NCBI GenBank assembly: GCA_015709615.1
Contig: CP054179.1
Location: 1,302,001-1,366,000, forward strand
Source: Gammaproteobacteria bacterium
Lineage (GTDB): Bacteria; Pseudomonadota; Gammaproteobacteria; Burkholderiales; Nitrosomonadaceae
Length of the DNA stretch: 64,000 nt
Direction of reading: 5' to 3'
The translations under genes and the position numbers were made by a program. How positions within the stretch are numbered: the stretch's first letter is position 1; every line of letters starts with the position of its first letter. Below, in pieces: positions 8,068-14,524 of this stretch. The notes beneath the pieces were generated by a model. The model was not told the origin of the DNA, did not search any database, and saw only the letters and a list, made by a program, of their open reading frames with translations.

Positions 8068-8373
8068 ATGCCAAACTCGTATTATCTGAAAAATCGCGAC
8101 CGCGAGCCTGATTTATCGATCAACGCAACCACTGCATCCGGCACCGCGGCGCTGCCAGCCGGTGAATACAGTATTTATTGCAAGGAGCTGGTCGACTGTT
8201 TTGTCCGGACGGGTAGCACGGCGCTGGATACGATGGACGAAAACAGTCAACGGTTGATTGCCGGGAACATGATCGAAGTGATCGTCGAAAAGGACGATAA
8301 AATCTTTGCAATGTCTTCTTCCGGCACGGCAACGCTGGAAATCTGCAAAGTCCGCAATAACATTTACTACTGA
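8068..8373 (+). CDS. phage protein of unknown function in the head block
   Basis: This 101-residue protein has a strong ribosome site (aggagg). It appears mainly beta-stranded, with short turns rich in S, T, G and N. It sits 2 bases before the gpG-like gene, so it is probably a structural or accessory head protein. I do not recognise a family. The 116-base gap before it (7952-8067) holds no clear signal. Confidence 0.6.
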   Translation: MPNSYYLKNRDREPDLSINATTASGTAALPAGEYSIYCKELVDCFVRTGSTALDTMDENSQRLIAGNMIEVIVEKDDKIFAMSSSGTATLEICKVRNNIYY

Positions 8374-8375
8374 TC

Positions 8376-8828
8376 ATGCGCATCCAGGTCGATTACGACG
8401 ATCAGGAAGTCACGCGGTTGCTGCAACGTCTGATCGACGCGGGCGGCAATCCGCGCCCGGCGCTGCTGGAAATCGGTGAAGAACTGGTGGATTCCACCAA
8501 AAAACGCTTTGAAACCGAATCGGGGCCGGACGGTACGCCGTGGGCGCGCAATAAGGCGTCGACGATCAAGCGCAAGGGCCGCGATAAACCGCTGACGGCA
8601 GGCGGCACATTGATGGATCAAATCAATTATCAGCTCAGCGACGATACGCTCGAAGTCGGCAGCCCGACCGTTTATGCCGCCATGCAGCAATTCGGCGGCA
8701 CCAAAGCGGAATTCCCGCACCTCTGGGGCGACATCCCCGCCCGTCCGTTCATCGGCATTTCGGATGAAGATGAAGAAATGATCATCGGCCTTTTTAACGA
8801 TTACCTGGAAAAACAAATTCAACCGTAG
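8376..8828 (+). CDS. virion morphogenesis protein, Mu gpG-like
   Basis: This 150-residue protein matches the phage virion morphogenesis / tail completion family. It has the N-terminal helix with LLQRLIDAGGNPRPALLEIGEEL, the PDGTPWA segment, and a C-terminal RPFIGIS motif. In Mu gpG acts in joining head and tail. Its TAG stop is part of a GTAGGGGCG palindrome arm. Confidence 0.8.
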   Translation: MRIQVDYDDQEVTRLLQRLIDAGGNPRPALLEIGEELVDSTKKRFETESGPDGTPWARNKASTIKRKGRDKPLTAGGTLMDQINYQLSDDTLEVGSPTVYAAMQQFGGTKAEFPHLWGDIPARPFIGISDEDEEMIIGLFNDYLEKQIQP

Positions 8829-8879
8829 GGGCGCATTGCATGCGCACTGGTTGCATGGGCGCGTGCAACTCGCCCCTAC
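8825..8879. repeat. GTAGGGGCG palindrome, copy 3
   Basis: The arms GTAGGGGCG (8825-8833) and CGCCCCTAC (8871-8879) are perfect inverted repeats. Between them lie further GCATGCGC and GGGCGCGTGC pieces that can also pair. It begins in the stop codon of the gpG-like gene and precedes the late promoter-like block at 8915. Confidence 0.7.
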
Positions 8880-8914
8880 ATACCCCAACATGCCCCCGCA
8901 ACACCCCTATTAAA

Positions 8915-8959
8915 ATTTAAACTGCTTTAATTTAACAGTCTGATCCGCCGGGCTATTCT
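8915..8959 (+). promoter_or_regulatory. putative late promoter upstream of the protease gene (PI-like)
   Basis: The block at 8915-8936 repeats the one at 975-996 with 20 of 22 bases equal. The hexamer TATTCT (8954-8959) lies at the same 39-base offset as in the first copy. The position upstream of the protease gene corresponds to Mu PI. The predicted RNA start falls at about 8966, next to the ATG at 8967, which has no ribosome site, so a leaderless message is possible. Confidence 0.55.
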
Positions 8960-8966
8960 GTCCGGT

Positions 8967-10010
8967 ATGAATATCGAAATCCCAATTTTCAAACCCGGCA
9001 CACACACCGCAATGAGCGGCGATCAACGCGCTTATTCGGATGCCGATCTGGCCGCAACGGCTGCCGCTTACGATCCGGCGTTGTTTGATGCCCCGGCGGT
9101 CATCGGCCACCCGGAACACAACGGCCCGGCCTGGGGCTGGGTGGAATCGCTCGCGATTAAGGGCGGGGTGCTGTCCGCAAAGCTTCGTGATCTTGACGCT
9201 AATTTTGTCGAGATGGTGCGCGCCAAGCGGTTCAAAAAGATTTCCGCCAGCTTTTATTTGCCGGATTCCCCGGCCAATCCGAAGCCTGGCGTTTTTTATT
9301 TGCGGCATGTAGGCTTTTTGGGTGCGGCCGCACCGGCGCTGAAAAACCTGCCCGCAGTCAATTTATCGGAATCCGACGGCGCGTTGATTTACGAGGAACA
9401 AATGTACTACCACCCCGCCGCAAATCTCATGCAATCCGGCCAAACCGGCCCAATCGACCACACGGAGAAACCAATGACGCAGGAAAATGATGAGCTCAAA
9501 AACCTTACTAAGAAAATTGCAGCACTGGAAGCCGAGAAAGCAGCGCTTGAGACACAATCCGCGAATTATCAGGAACAGGCCGCTGCTGCACAGACGGCAT
9601 TGGCCGACCGCGAGCGCGCCGCCAGACATGACTCGCATGAAGCCTTTTGCGACAAACTGGTCGACGACGGACGTCTATTGCCTGTTGCTAGGGCTGTGGC
9701 CGTGGCTGCGCTGGATCTGATCGCGGCGCAGGAAAAACCGCTCGAATTCAGCGAGGGGGGCAACACAGCGCAACTGACCGTCGACAAATTCAAGGCCGCT
9801 TTATCCAGTTTCCCGAAAATCGTCGATTTTGGCGAACGCTCGGCGGACGACGGCAAAACCGGCAAACAGCGCGCAATAGTCAATGTTCCGCAGGGGTTCG
9901 ATGTCGACCCCAAAGCCGCCGCGTTGCATGACAAAGCACTTGCGTACATCGAGCAGCATCCCGGCACCGAGTACCTGACGGCCGTGGCGGCAGTCGAGCG
10001 TACCGCATAA
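8967..10010 (+). CDS. prohead protease-scaffold fusion, Mu gp32 (I)-like
   Basis: This 347-residue protein has an N-terminal protease domain (about residues 1-140; IEIPIFKPGTHT start, AVIGHP and RFKKISASFY motifs typical of Mu I). A linker follows, then a coiled-coil scaffold (about 170-240, ELKNLTKKIAALEAEKAALE). It directs and then clears the inner core of the prohead. An in-frame ATG at 9474 with its own ribosome site could give the scaffold alone, as with Mu Z. No ribosome site is visible before the ATG at 8967. Confidence 0.85.
   Translation: MNIEIPIFKPGTHTAMSGDQRAYSDADLAATAAAYDPALFDAPAVIGHPEHNGPAWGWVESLAIKGGVLSAKLRDLDANFVEMVRAKRFKKISASFYLPDSPANPKPGVFYLRHVGFLGAAAPALKNLPAVNLSESDGALIYEEQMYYHPAANLMQSGQTGPIDHTEKPMTQENDELKNLTKKIAALEAEKAALETQSANYQEQAAAAQTALADRERAARHDSHEAFCDKLVDDGRLLPVARAVAVAALDLIAAQEKPLEFSEGGNTAQLTVDKFKAALSSFPKIVDFGERSADDGKTGKQRAIVNVPQGFDVDPKAAALHDKALAYIEQHPGTEYLTAVAAVERTA
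9474..10010 (+). CDS. internal start for scaffold protein, Mu Z-like
   Basis: An in-frame ATG (MTQENDELKNL) at 9474 is preceded by cggagaaacc, a fair ribosome site, at the junction of protease domain and coiled coil. In Mu, gene Z is an in-frame 3' part of gene I and makes the scaffold. The predicted product is 178 residues. The evidence is the site and the Mu analogy; expression is not proven. Confidence 0.45.
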   Translation: MTQENDELKNLTKKIAALEAEKAALETQSANYQEQAAAAQTALADRERAARHDSHEAFCDKLVDDGRLLPVARAVAVAALDLIAAQEKPLEFSEGGNTAQLTVDKFKAALSSFPKIVDFGERSADDGKTGKQRAIVNVPQGFDVDPKAAALHDKALAYIEQHPGTEYLTAVAAVERTA

Positions 10011-10045
10011 CCATCCGTATCGATCAATAAACTCAGGAGACAACC

Positions 10046-10384
10046 ATGCAATTCACCCCACTTTTACCGCTCACCATGACCGCATCCGGCGCGGTAACGG
10101 CCGAGCGTTTCGTGACCCCGGCGGGCGCGCAAGTGTCATCCGCCGGGGCGGCCGCAATCGGCGTGTCGCGCATGACCGCCGCAAATGGTGCATCGATGAC
10201 CGTCGACACTTACGGTACGGCCATCATCGAGGCGGGCGGCTCGATATCGAAAGGAACAAAGGTCAAATCCGGCGCGGATGGTCGCGCATTGACTTATGAC
10301 ACGGGCACGGCAACCGGTATCGCATTGCAGGAATCAACCGGTGCCGGACAGCGCATCGAAATATTGGTGCTCCCGGCAGCGTAA
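10046..10384 (+). CDS. capsid decoration protein, DUF2190-like
   Basis: This 112-residue protein is rich in A, G, T and S. Its pattern FTPLLPLTMTASGAVTAER and the later GIALQES and ILVLP are typical of DUF2190 head-decoration proteins. These small proteins bind the outside of the capsid and stabilise it. It lies between protease/scaffold and major capsid genes, the normal place. A good ribosome site (aggaga) precedes the ATG. Confidence 0.7.
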   Translation: MQFTPLLPLTMTASGAVTAERFVTPAGAQVSSAGAAAIGVSRMTAANGASMTVDTYGTAIIEAGGSISKGTKVKSGADGRALTYDTGTATGIALQESTGAGQRIEILVLPAA

Positions 10385-10392
10385 CCACGTAG

Positions 10393-10411
10393 GGGCGCAT
10401 GGCATGCGCCC
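10393..10411. repeat. GGGCGCAT palindrome, copy 4
   Basis: A perfect 8-bp stem GGGCGCAT/ATGCGCCC with a 3-base loop lies 9 bases after the decoration gene stop, preceded by GTAG as in copies 1 and 3. It is in the short gap before the major capsid gene. Confidence 0.7.
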
Positions 10412-10443
10412 GAATGGATTTTTAATTAATTAGGAGTACCAAA

Positions 10444-11382
10444 ATGTCCCAGATGGCAGCCCCTTTAGTCGCCGATCCCGTTCTCACGCAGATCGCGCGC
10501 GGTTATAAAAACCCCGCATTCGTCGGCAATGCATTGTTCCCGGTTGTGCCTGTCGGTTTGCGCGGCGGCAACATCATCGAATTCGGCAAGGAATCTTTCC
10601 GGCTTTACAACACGGCGCGCGCGCCGGGATCGAAGGTTGCGGTTGCGCAATTCGGTTACACCGGCAAGCCGTATGCGCTGACCGATCATTCGATCAGCGG
10701 ATTGGTGCCTGTCGAGCATCTGCAAGAAGCCGCCAATCAAGCGCCGAGCATCAATCTGGCAACCGGCGCGGTTAATTTCGCCCGCAACATTATCCTGCAG
10801 CGGCTTGAAATAGATCAGGCAACCATTGCGCGCACGGCCGGGACATACGCATCGAGCAATAAAATAACGCTATCTAGCACCGCCCAGTGGTCTGATTATT
10901 CCGGCACATCCGATCCGATCCGCGATGTCGACGACTACAAAGAGGCGGTACGGGCAAAAGTAGGTGTTGACCCGAACACGATACTGCTGCCGTCGAAAGT
11001 GTTCCGGAAAGTCAAAAACCATCCAAAAGTATTGGAGCGCATCAAATACACCGGGCGCGATTCGGCAACGCCGGAAATTCTGGCCGGATTGTTCGAAGTC
11101 GAAAATGTGGTTATCGGCAAAGGCGTTTATCAGGATGCCGACGGCAACATGCAAGATGTCTGGGGCAAGGATGTAATTCTTGCGTACACCAACACCGGTT
11201 CCGTGGCCGACATGGGCGCGCCGAGCTATGGCTACACCTATCAACTGTCCGGCTATCCGGTCTCCGAGGCGGCTTATTACGACAACGGCTATAGATCATG
11301 GCTCTACCCCTGCACGGACAGTGTATCGCCCGTAATTGCAGGTGCCGACGCCGGTTTCCTAGTCATCAACGCCATCGCATAA
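10444..11382 (+). CDS. major capsid protein, Mu-like
   Basis: This 312-residue protein fits the Mu gpT-type major head protein by length, position and sequence pattern. It shows MAAPLVADPVLTQIA at the start, VPVGLRGGNIIEFGKESF, and the C-terminal ETAYYDNGY-like SEAAYYDNGYRSWL. The AGGAG ribosome site is strong, as expected of an abundant product. It follows the decoration gene, and a palindrome follows it at 11404. Confidence 0.85.
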   Translation: MSQMAAPLVADPVLTQIARGYKNPAFVGNALFPVVPVGLRGGNIIEFGKESFRLYNTARAPGSKVAVAQFGYTGKPYALTDHSISGLVPVEHLQEAANQAPSINLATGAVNFARNIILQRLEIDQATIARTAGTYASSNKITLSSTAQWSDYSGTSDPIRDVDDYKEAVRAKVGVDPNTILLPSKVFRKVKNHPKVLERIKYTGRDSATPEILAGLFEVENVVIGKGVYQDADGNMQDVWGKDVILAYTNTGSVADMGAPSYGYTYQLSGYPVSEAAYYDNGYRSWLYPCTDSVSPVIAGADAGFLVINAIA

Positions 11383-11403
11383 CCCGGCAATCAACCCATG
11401 GGG

Positions 11404-11422
11404 GGGCGCATCGCATGCGCCC
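11404..11422. repeat. GGGCGCAT palindrome, copy 5
   Basis: A perfect 8-bp stem GGGCGCAT/ATGCGCCC with a 3-base loop lies 21 bases after the major capsid stop. It is nearly identical to copy 4, differing in the loop. It may serve as terminator or RNA stabiliser for the capsid message. Confidence 0.7.
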
Positions 11423-11451
11423 TAAAAACAAACCAACCGGAGCAGACCAGA

Positions 11452-11703
11452 ATGTACAAAGTGTTAATCGATTATCTTAACCACGGCGGCCGCAAGCGCG
11501 TACCGGGTGAATTGCTCGATATGAGCGATGAAGACGCCGCGCCGCTGATCAAGATCGGCGCGATTGAAGCGGTACCGGAAAAATCGCCAGATCTGGTCGA
11601 TGACGGCGGCGGCTCTCCGGACAACAATCAGACCAATGGCGCCGGTTCCGACGCATCTAAAACCGGCAAAAAAGACAGCAAAACCAAAACCAAAGCGGAA
11701 TAG
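11452..11703 (+). CDS. small phage protein, possibly Mu gp35-like
   Basis: This 83-residue protein has an N-terminal folded half (MYKVLIDYLNHGGRKRVPGELLDMS, split by turns) and a disordered C-terminal half rich in D, N, K and S. Mu gp35 has the same place, between major head protein and gp36. The function is unknown. GGAG lies 9 bases before the ATG; the start upstream at 11398 would read through the palindrome and is rejected. Confidence 0.55.
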   Translation: MYKVLIDYLNHGGRKRVPGELLDMSDEDAAPLIKIGAIEAVPEKSPDLVDDGGGSPDNNQTNGAGSDASKTGKKDSKTKTKAE

Positions 11704-11705
11704 CG

Positions 11706-12113
11706 ATGGCCTACTGCACGCAACAGGACATGATCGACCGGTACGGTGAGGAGGAGCTGATCCAACTGACCGACCGCGAGCAAACCGGCGAAATAGACGC
11801 CACCGTGCTCGGTGCCGCCATCGATGACGCTACTGGAACGATGGACGCTTACCTTGGCACGCGCTACACGCTGCCCCTGGCCACGGTACCGGCGGTGCTA
11901 AAGCGGATCGGCTGCGACATCGCCCGCTACCTGCTCCACGGCAACGAAGCGCCGGAAAGCGTGGCGGACAGGAACAGCGTGGCAATCGAATTTTTGCAAG
12001 CGGTAGCGAAAGGCGATCTGGATCTGGCGGTAGGCAGCACATCCCAGAACAGCGGCGGTGTGGCGTTTGAATCAGGCACATCCGCATTCGGTGAGACGGA
12101 GAACTGGCCGTGA
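11706..12113 (+). CDS. head-tail connector protein, Mu gp36-like (DUF1320)
   Basis: This 135-residue protein is of the DUF1320 type. It begins MAYCTQQDMIDRYG and has the AIDDATGTMDAYLGTRY and RIGCDIARYLL segments that mark this all-helical connector family. It probably forms the adaptor ring under the portal. It starts 2 bases after the previous gene and overlaps the next by 4 bases. Confidence 0.8.
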   Translation: MAYCTQQDMIDRYGEEELIQLTDREQTGEIDATVLGAAIDDATGTMDAYLGTRYTLPLATVPAVLKRIGCDIARYLLHGNEAPESVADRNSVAIEFLQAVAKGDLDLAVGSTSQNSGGVAFESGTSAFGETENWP

Positions 12114-12544
12114 TAACCCTGTTTGACCCGGAATGGATCATCGCACGGCTGAAAACCGAAGTCCCGACGCTGAAATTTGTCGGCGGCTCGGCGGAGCTGG
12201 CCGTCGCGGAGGCTGATCTTAAGCAAACGCCGTCGGCGTATGTGTTTGAAGCAGGTGATGATGCCAGCGAAAACACAACCGGAACGATGGTTGTGTCCCA
12301 GCAGAACAAGGTCAGGTTCGTTGTCGCGATCGCAACAATGAATTTCAGGGATTCACGCGGACAGCATGCCGGGGCGGATATGCGCACGATTCGCACAGCG
12401 ATACTGAATGCGCTGCACGCCTGGAGTCCGGACAACGAATTTAATCCAATCGAAAAGCGCTCCGGCCGCCTCATCAAAATGAGCAAAGCCGTGCTGTGGC
12501 GGCGCGAAGAATTCGTAACTTCCCATTTAATCAGGAGCGTGTGA
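12110..12544 (+). CDS. tail terminator/neck protein, Mu gp37-like (DUF1834)
   Basis: This 144-residue protein has the pattern of DUF1834 / gp37 proteins: an alpha-beta fold with ALHAWSPDNEFNP and ending in strands. Proteins of this group cap the tail tube at the head side. It starts with GTG (GTGATAACC) overlapping the gp36-like stop. The stop shares its last base with the next ATG. Confidence 0.7.
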   Translation: MITLFDPEWIIARLKTEVPTLKFVGGSAELAVAEADLKQTPSAYVFEAGDDASENTTGTMVVSQQNKVRFVVAIATMNFRDSRGQHAGADMRTIRTAILNALHAWSPDNEFNPIEKRSGRLIKMSKAVLWRREEFVTSHLIRSV

Positions 12545-12780
12545 TGGTCAAGAAAAAAACCAACGACAAAACAGAGGTACCGGTACCGGACGCGGGAACC
12601 CCGCCAGCCTTGCAGGTCGATGAATGGCACGGTATGGGCGGCAGTTACATTATTGACCAGGCCACCGGTAAACGCATCCGCATCGAAGGCCCGGCCGTAG
12701 GGGCGGATAGTGCCAGCCCGGCCGAACAACCGGAAACCGAACAACCCCAAGGGGAGGCATTAGCCAATGAAAGCGAATAA
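12544..12780 (+). CDS. small phage protein, DUF2635-like
   Basis: This 78-residue protein has a basic N-terminus and a middle segment SYIIDQATGKRIRIEG that resembles DUF2635 proteins (Mu gp38 place). The tail is disordered, rich in A, E and P. The role is unknown but the position is between tail terminator and tail tube. It overlaps its neighbours by 1 and 14 bases. Confidence 0.5.
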   Translation: MVKKKTNDKTEVPVPDAGTPPALQVDEWHGMGGSYIIDQATGKRIRIEGPAVGADSASPAEQPETEQPQGEALANESE

Positions 12781-13699
12781 GAAATTTTTGGCAGTCAAAA
12801 TAGAAACCACTTACGGCACCGACGCAACACCTGCAATCGGTACTGATGATGTGTTGGTTTCAAATTTCACGATAGTGCCATTAGACATCAAATACGCCGA
12901 GCGCAACACGGCCCGGCCGTACTTCGCCGCACGGGAAAAGATTAATGTCGGCGACACCGTGAAAATGGAGTTTGACATCGAGGTTTCCGGCGCGGGTACG
13001 GTTGTTGGGATACCGGCTTACGGTAAGCTGCTGCGCATCTGCGCCATGTCTGAAACGGTTACGCCAACAACCGGGCCCGTAACATACGGAATCATATCCG
13101 ACGGTGAAGAATCGGCCACATTCTATTTCAACTGGGACGGCGTGCAACACATAGCGCTCGGTGTTCGCGGCAATTGCGAATGGCGATACACAGCGGGAGG
13201 TATTGCGTACATCCACGTCACTGTAGAAGGGTTGGTTGGAGCAATCGGCGTTGCGGCACTGGGTGGCACGCCTGATTACACGGCATTCAAAAAACCAGTC
13301 GCTGTTACCAAGGCGAATACCACCTTCTCGCTCCACGGCTACGCAGCCGCGCTCGAATCGCTGACGATCAATCGCGGTGCTCAGAACGTTTATAAAAACC
13401 GGCCGAACTCGGAGCAAATGCATTTTGTCGACGGCCAGGTTACCGGCCAAGTTGCAATCTTGCTGCCCAAAACCGACGTGAAAGATTTTTATGCCATCTG
13501 CCGGGCGGGCACCACAGGCGCACTGGCAATGACGCACGGTACCGTGGTTGGCAATAAAGCCATTCTCGCCGCAAGCAACGTGCAACTGACCAACCCGCGC
13601 ACCAGCGAGGGCGACAACATGATCATGCTGGCAATGGATGCCATTTACTTGCCCGCAACCGATGCAGGCAGCAACGAATTGACGTACGCAACCCAATAA
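12767..13699 (+). CDS. phage tail tube protein, siphovirus type
   Basis: This 310-residue protein has the features of long-tail tube proteins. The start is KKFLAVKIETTYGTDA, followed by an N-terminal beta barrel and a C-terminal part with a pattern of alternating strands. Mu would have a sheath gene here; no sheath gene is present. The tail is therefore probably non-contractile, as in transposable phages B3 and D3112. A palindrome pair follows it. Confidence 0.75.
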   Translation: MKANKKFLAVKIETTYGTDATPAIGTDDVLVSNFTIVPLDIKYAERNTARPYFAAREKINVGDTVKMEFDIEVSGAGTVVGIPAYGKLLRICAMSETVTPTTGPVTYGIISDGEESATFYFNWDGVQHIALGVRGNCEWRYTAGGIAYIHVTVEGLVGAIGVAALGGTPDYTAFKKPVAVTKANTTFSLHGYAAALESLTINRGAQNVYKNRPNSEQMHFVDGQVTGQVAILLPKTDVKDFYAICRAGTTGALAMTHGTVVGNKAILAASNVQLTNPRTSEGDNMIMLAMDAIYLPATDAGSNELTYATQ

Positions 13700-13718
13700 C
13701 CACCCGGCGGCACCGCCA

Positions 13719-13776
13719 ATGGGGGCGATTGCGCCCCCATCCGGGCAAAACGTTGGGGCGCGTTGCGTGCGCCCAA
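13719..13776. repeat. double palindrome after the tail tube gene, copies 6 and 7
   Basis: The first hairpin is ATGGGGGCG/CGCCCCCAT (13719-13727 and 13732-13740). The second is TTGGGGCGC with GCGCCCAA (13753-13776, one bulge). They fill the gap before the tail chaperone gene and belong to the same GC-rich palindrome family. Confidence 0.65.
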
Positions 13777-13800
13777 ACCCAAATAACCAAGGAGATCAAT

Positions 13801-14148
13801 ATGTTCAAAATCGAAAAAACAAGAAAGATCAATTGGCCGATCACGATTAACGTTCCGCAAGACGGCGGTGAAACCAAAGAACAGCAATTCACCGCGCAAT
13901 TCGAGCTGATCAGCCAAAAGGAATATGACGCATTTTATGCGGAAGAAAGCGCTGAAAAAGATATCGGTCTTGCGCGGCGTGTGCTGACAGGCTGGGGTGA
14001 TGATGTTTTTGACGAGGACGGAAACCATCTCGAATTCAATGACGAAAACCGCGAAAAGCTAATAGCGATTCCGTACGTACGAAACGGCATCGTCAGATCC
14101 TACATCTGGTGCATGCACGGCAACAAGGCCGCAGCAGCAAAAAACTAA
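13801..14148 (+). CDS. tail assembly chaperone, G-like short form
   Basis: This 115-residue protein sits between tail tube and tape measure, where long-tailed phages encode the G/GT chaperones. It starts at ATG 13801 after a good ribosome site (aaggag). The gene ends AAA AAC TAA, so a slippery heptamer A AAA AAC (14139-14145) lies directly before the stop. A -1 shift there would fuse it to the next reading frame, giving a product of about 240 residues. It would coat the tape measure during tail assembly. Confidence 0.75.
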   Translation: MFKIEKTRKINWPITINVPQDGGETKEQQFTAQFELISQKEYDAFYAEESAEKDIGLARRVLTGWGDDVFDEDGNHLEFNDENREKLIAIPYVRNGIVRSYIWCMHGNKAAAAKN

Positions 14149-14522
14149 AGGACGCCGCCCGGTGGTGGGCAGCAAGGCCGGTGCGGATGGAGCGGGAGAT
14201 GGATCCCCGCGCCGCCGATCCGCCGGAGTGGCAAGAAGCAATAGCAAAACGGGAGCAAGGCGATGATGACGACGAAAACGACGATGAAACCGAGCTCTTC
14301 GGGGTTTTCCCGGAAAACTGGCAAGCGGTCATGGTTTTTGTGCGGCTGCGCCGTTGCTGGCGCGTTGATCGCTTTGCCGGTGTGTACGACGGCCTGGATC
14401 GCCCTGCGATAGAGAGCACGCTAAAAATGCTGGGCATCAAGAAAAAAGACCGTCCGGAAATATTGGCAAAGCTGGAAATCATGGAAGATGCGGCACTCCC
14501 TATCCTCAATCGTAAAGCCTAA
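14109..14522 (+). CDS. tail chaperone extension (T domain), reached by -1 frameshift
   Basis: This frame is open from 14109 to 14522 and overlaps the end of the G-like gene. The natural way to translate it is a -1 slip at 14139-14145, after which reading continues LKDAARWWAARP, adding 125 residues. The extension is acidic in the middle (run of D and E) and ends in a helical basic region. No good ribosome site precedes the GTG at 14109. The layout matches lambda G/GT. Confidence 0.7.
   Translation: MHARQQGRSSKKLKDAARWWAARPVRMEREMDPRAADPPEWQEAIAKREQGDDDDENDDETELFGVFPENWQAVMVFVRLRRCWRVDRFAGVYDGLDRPAIESTLKMLGIKKKDRPEILAKLEIMEDAALPILNRKA
14139..14145 (+). promoter_or_regulatory. -1 frameshift slippery site A AAA AAC
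   Basis: In the frame of the G-like gene the codons read GCA AAA AAC TAA, giving a perfect X XXY YYZ heptamer immediately before the stop. The -1 frame continues open for 125 codons. The downstream sequence is GC-rich (gacgccgcccggtggtgggcagc), so an RNA structure could stimulate slipping; I have not folded it. Confidence 0.75.
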
Positions 14523-14524
14523 AA

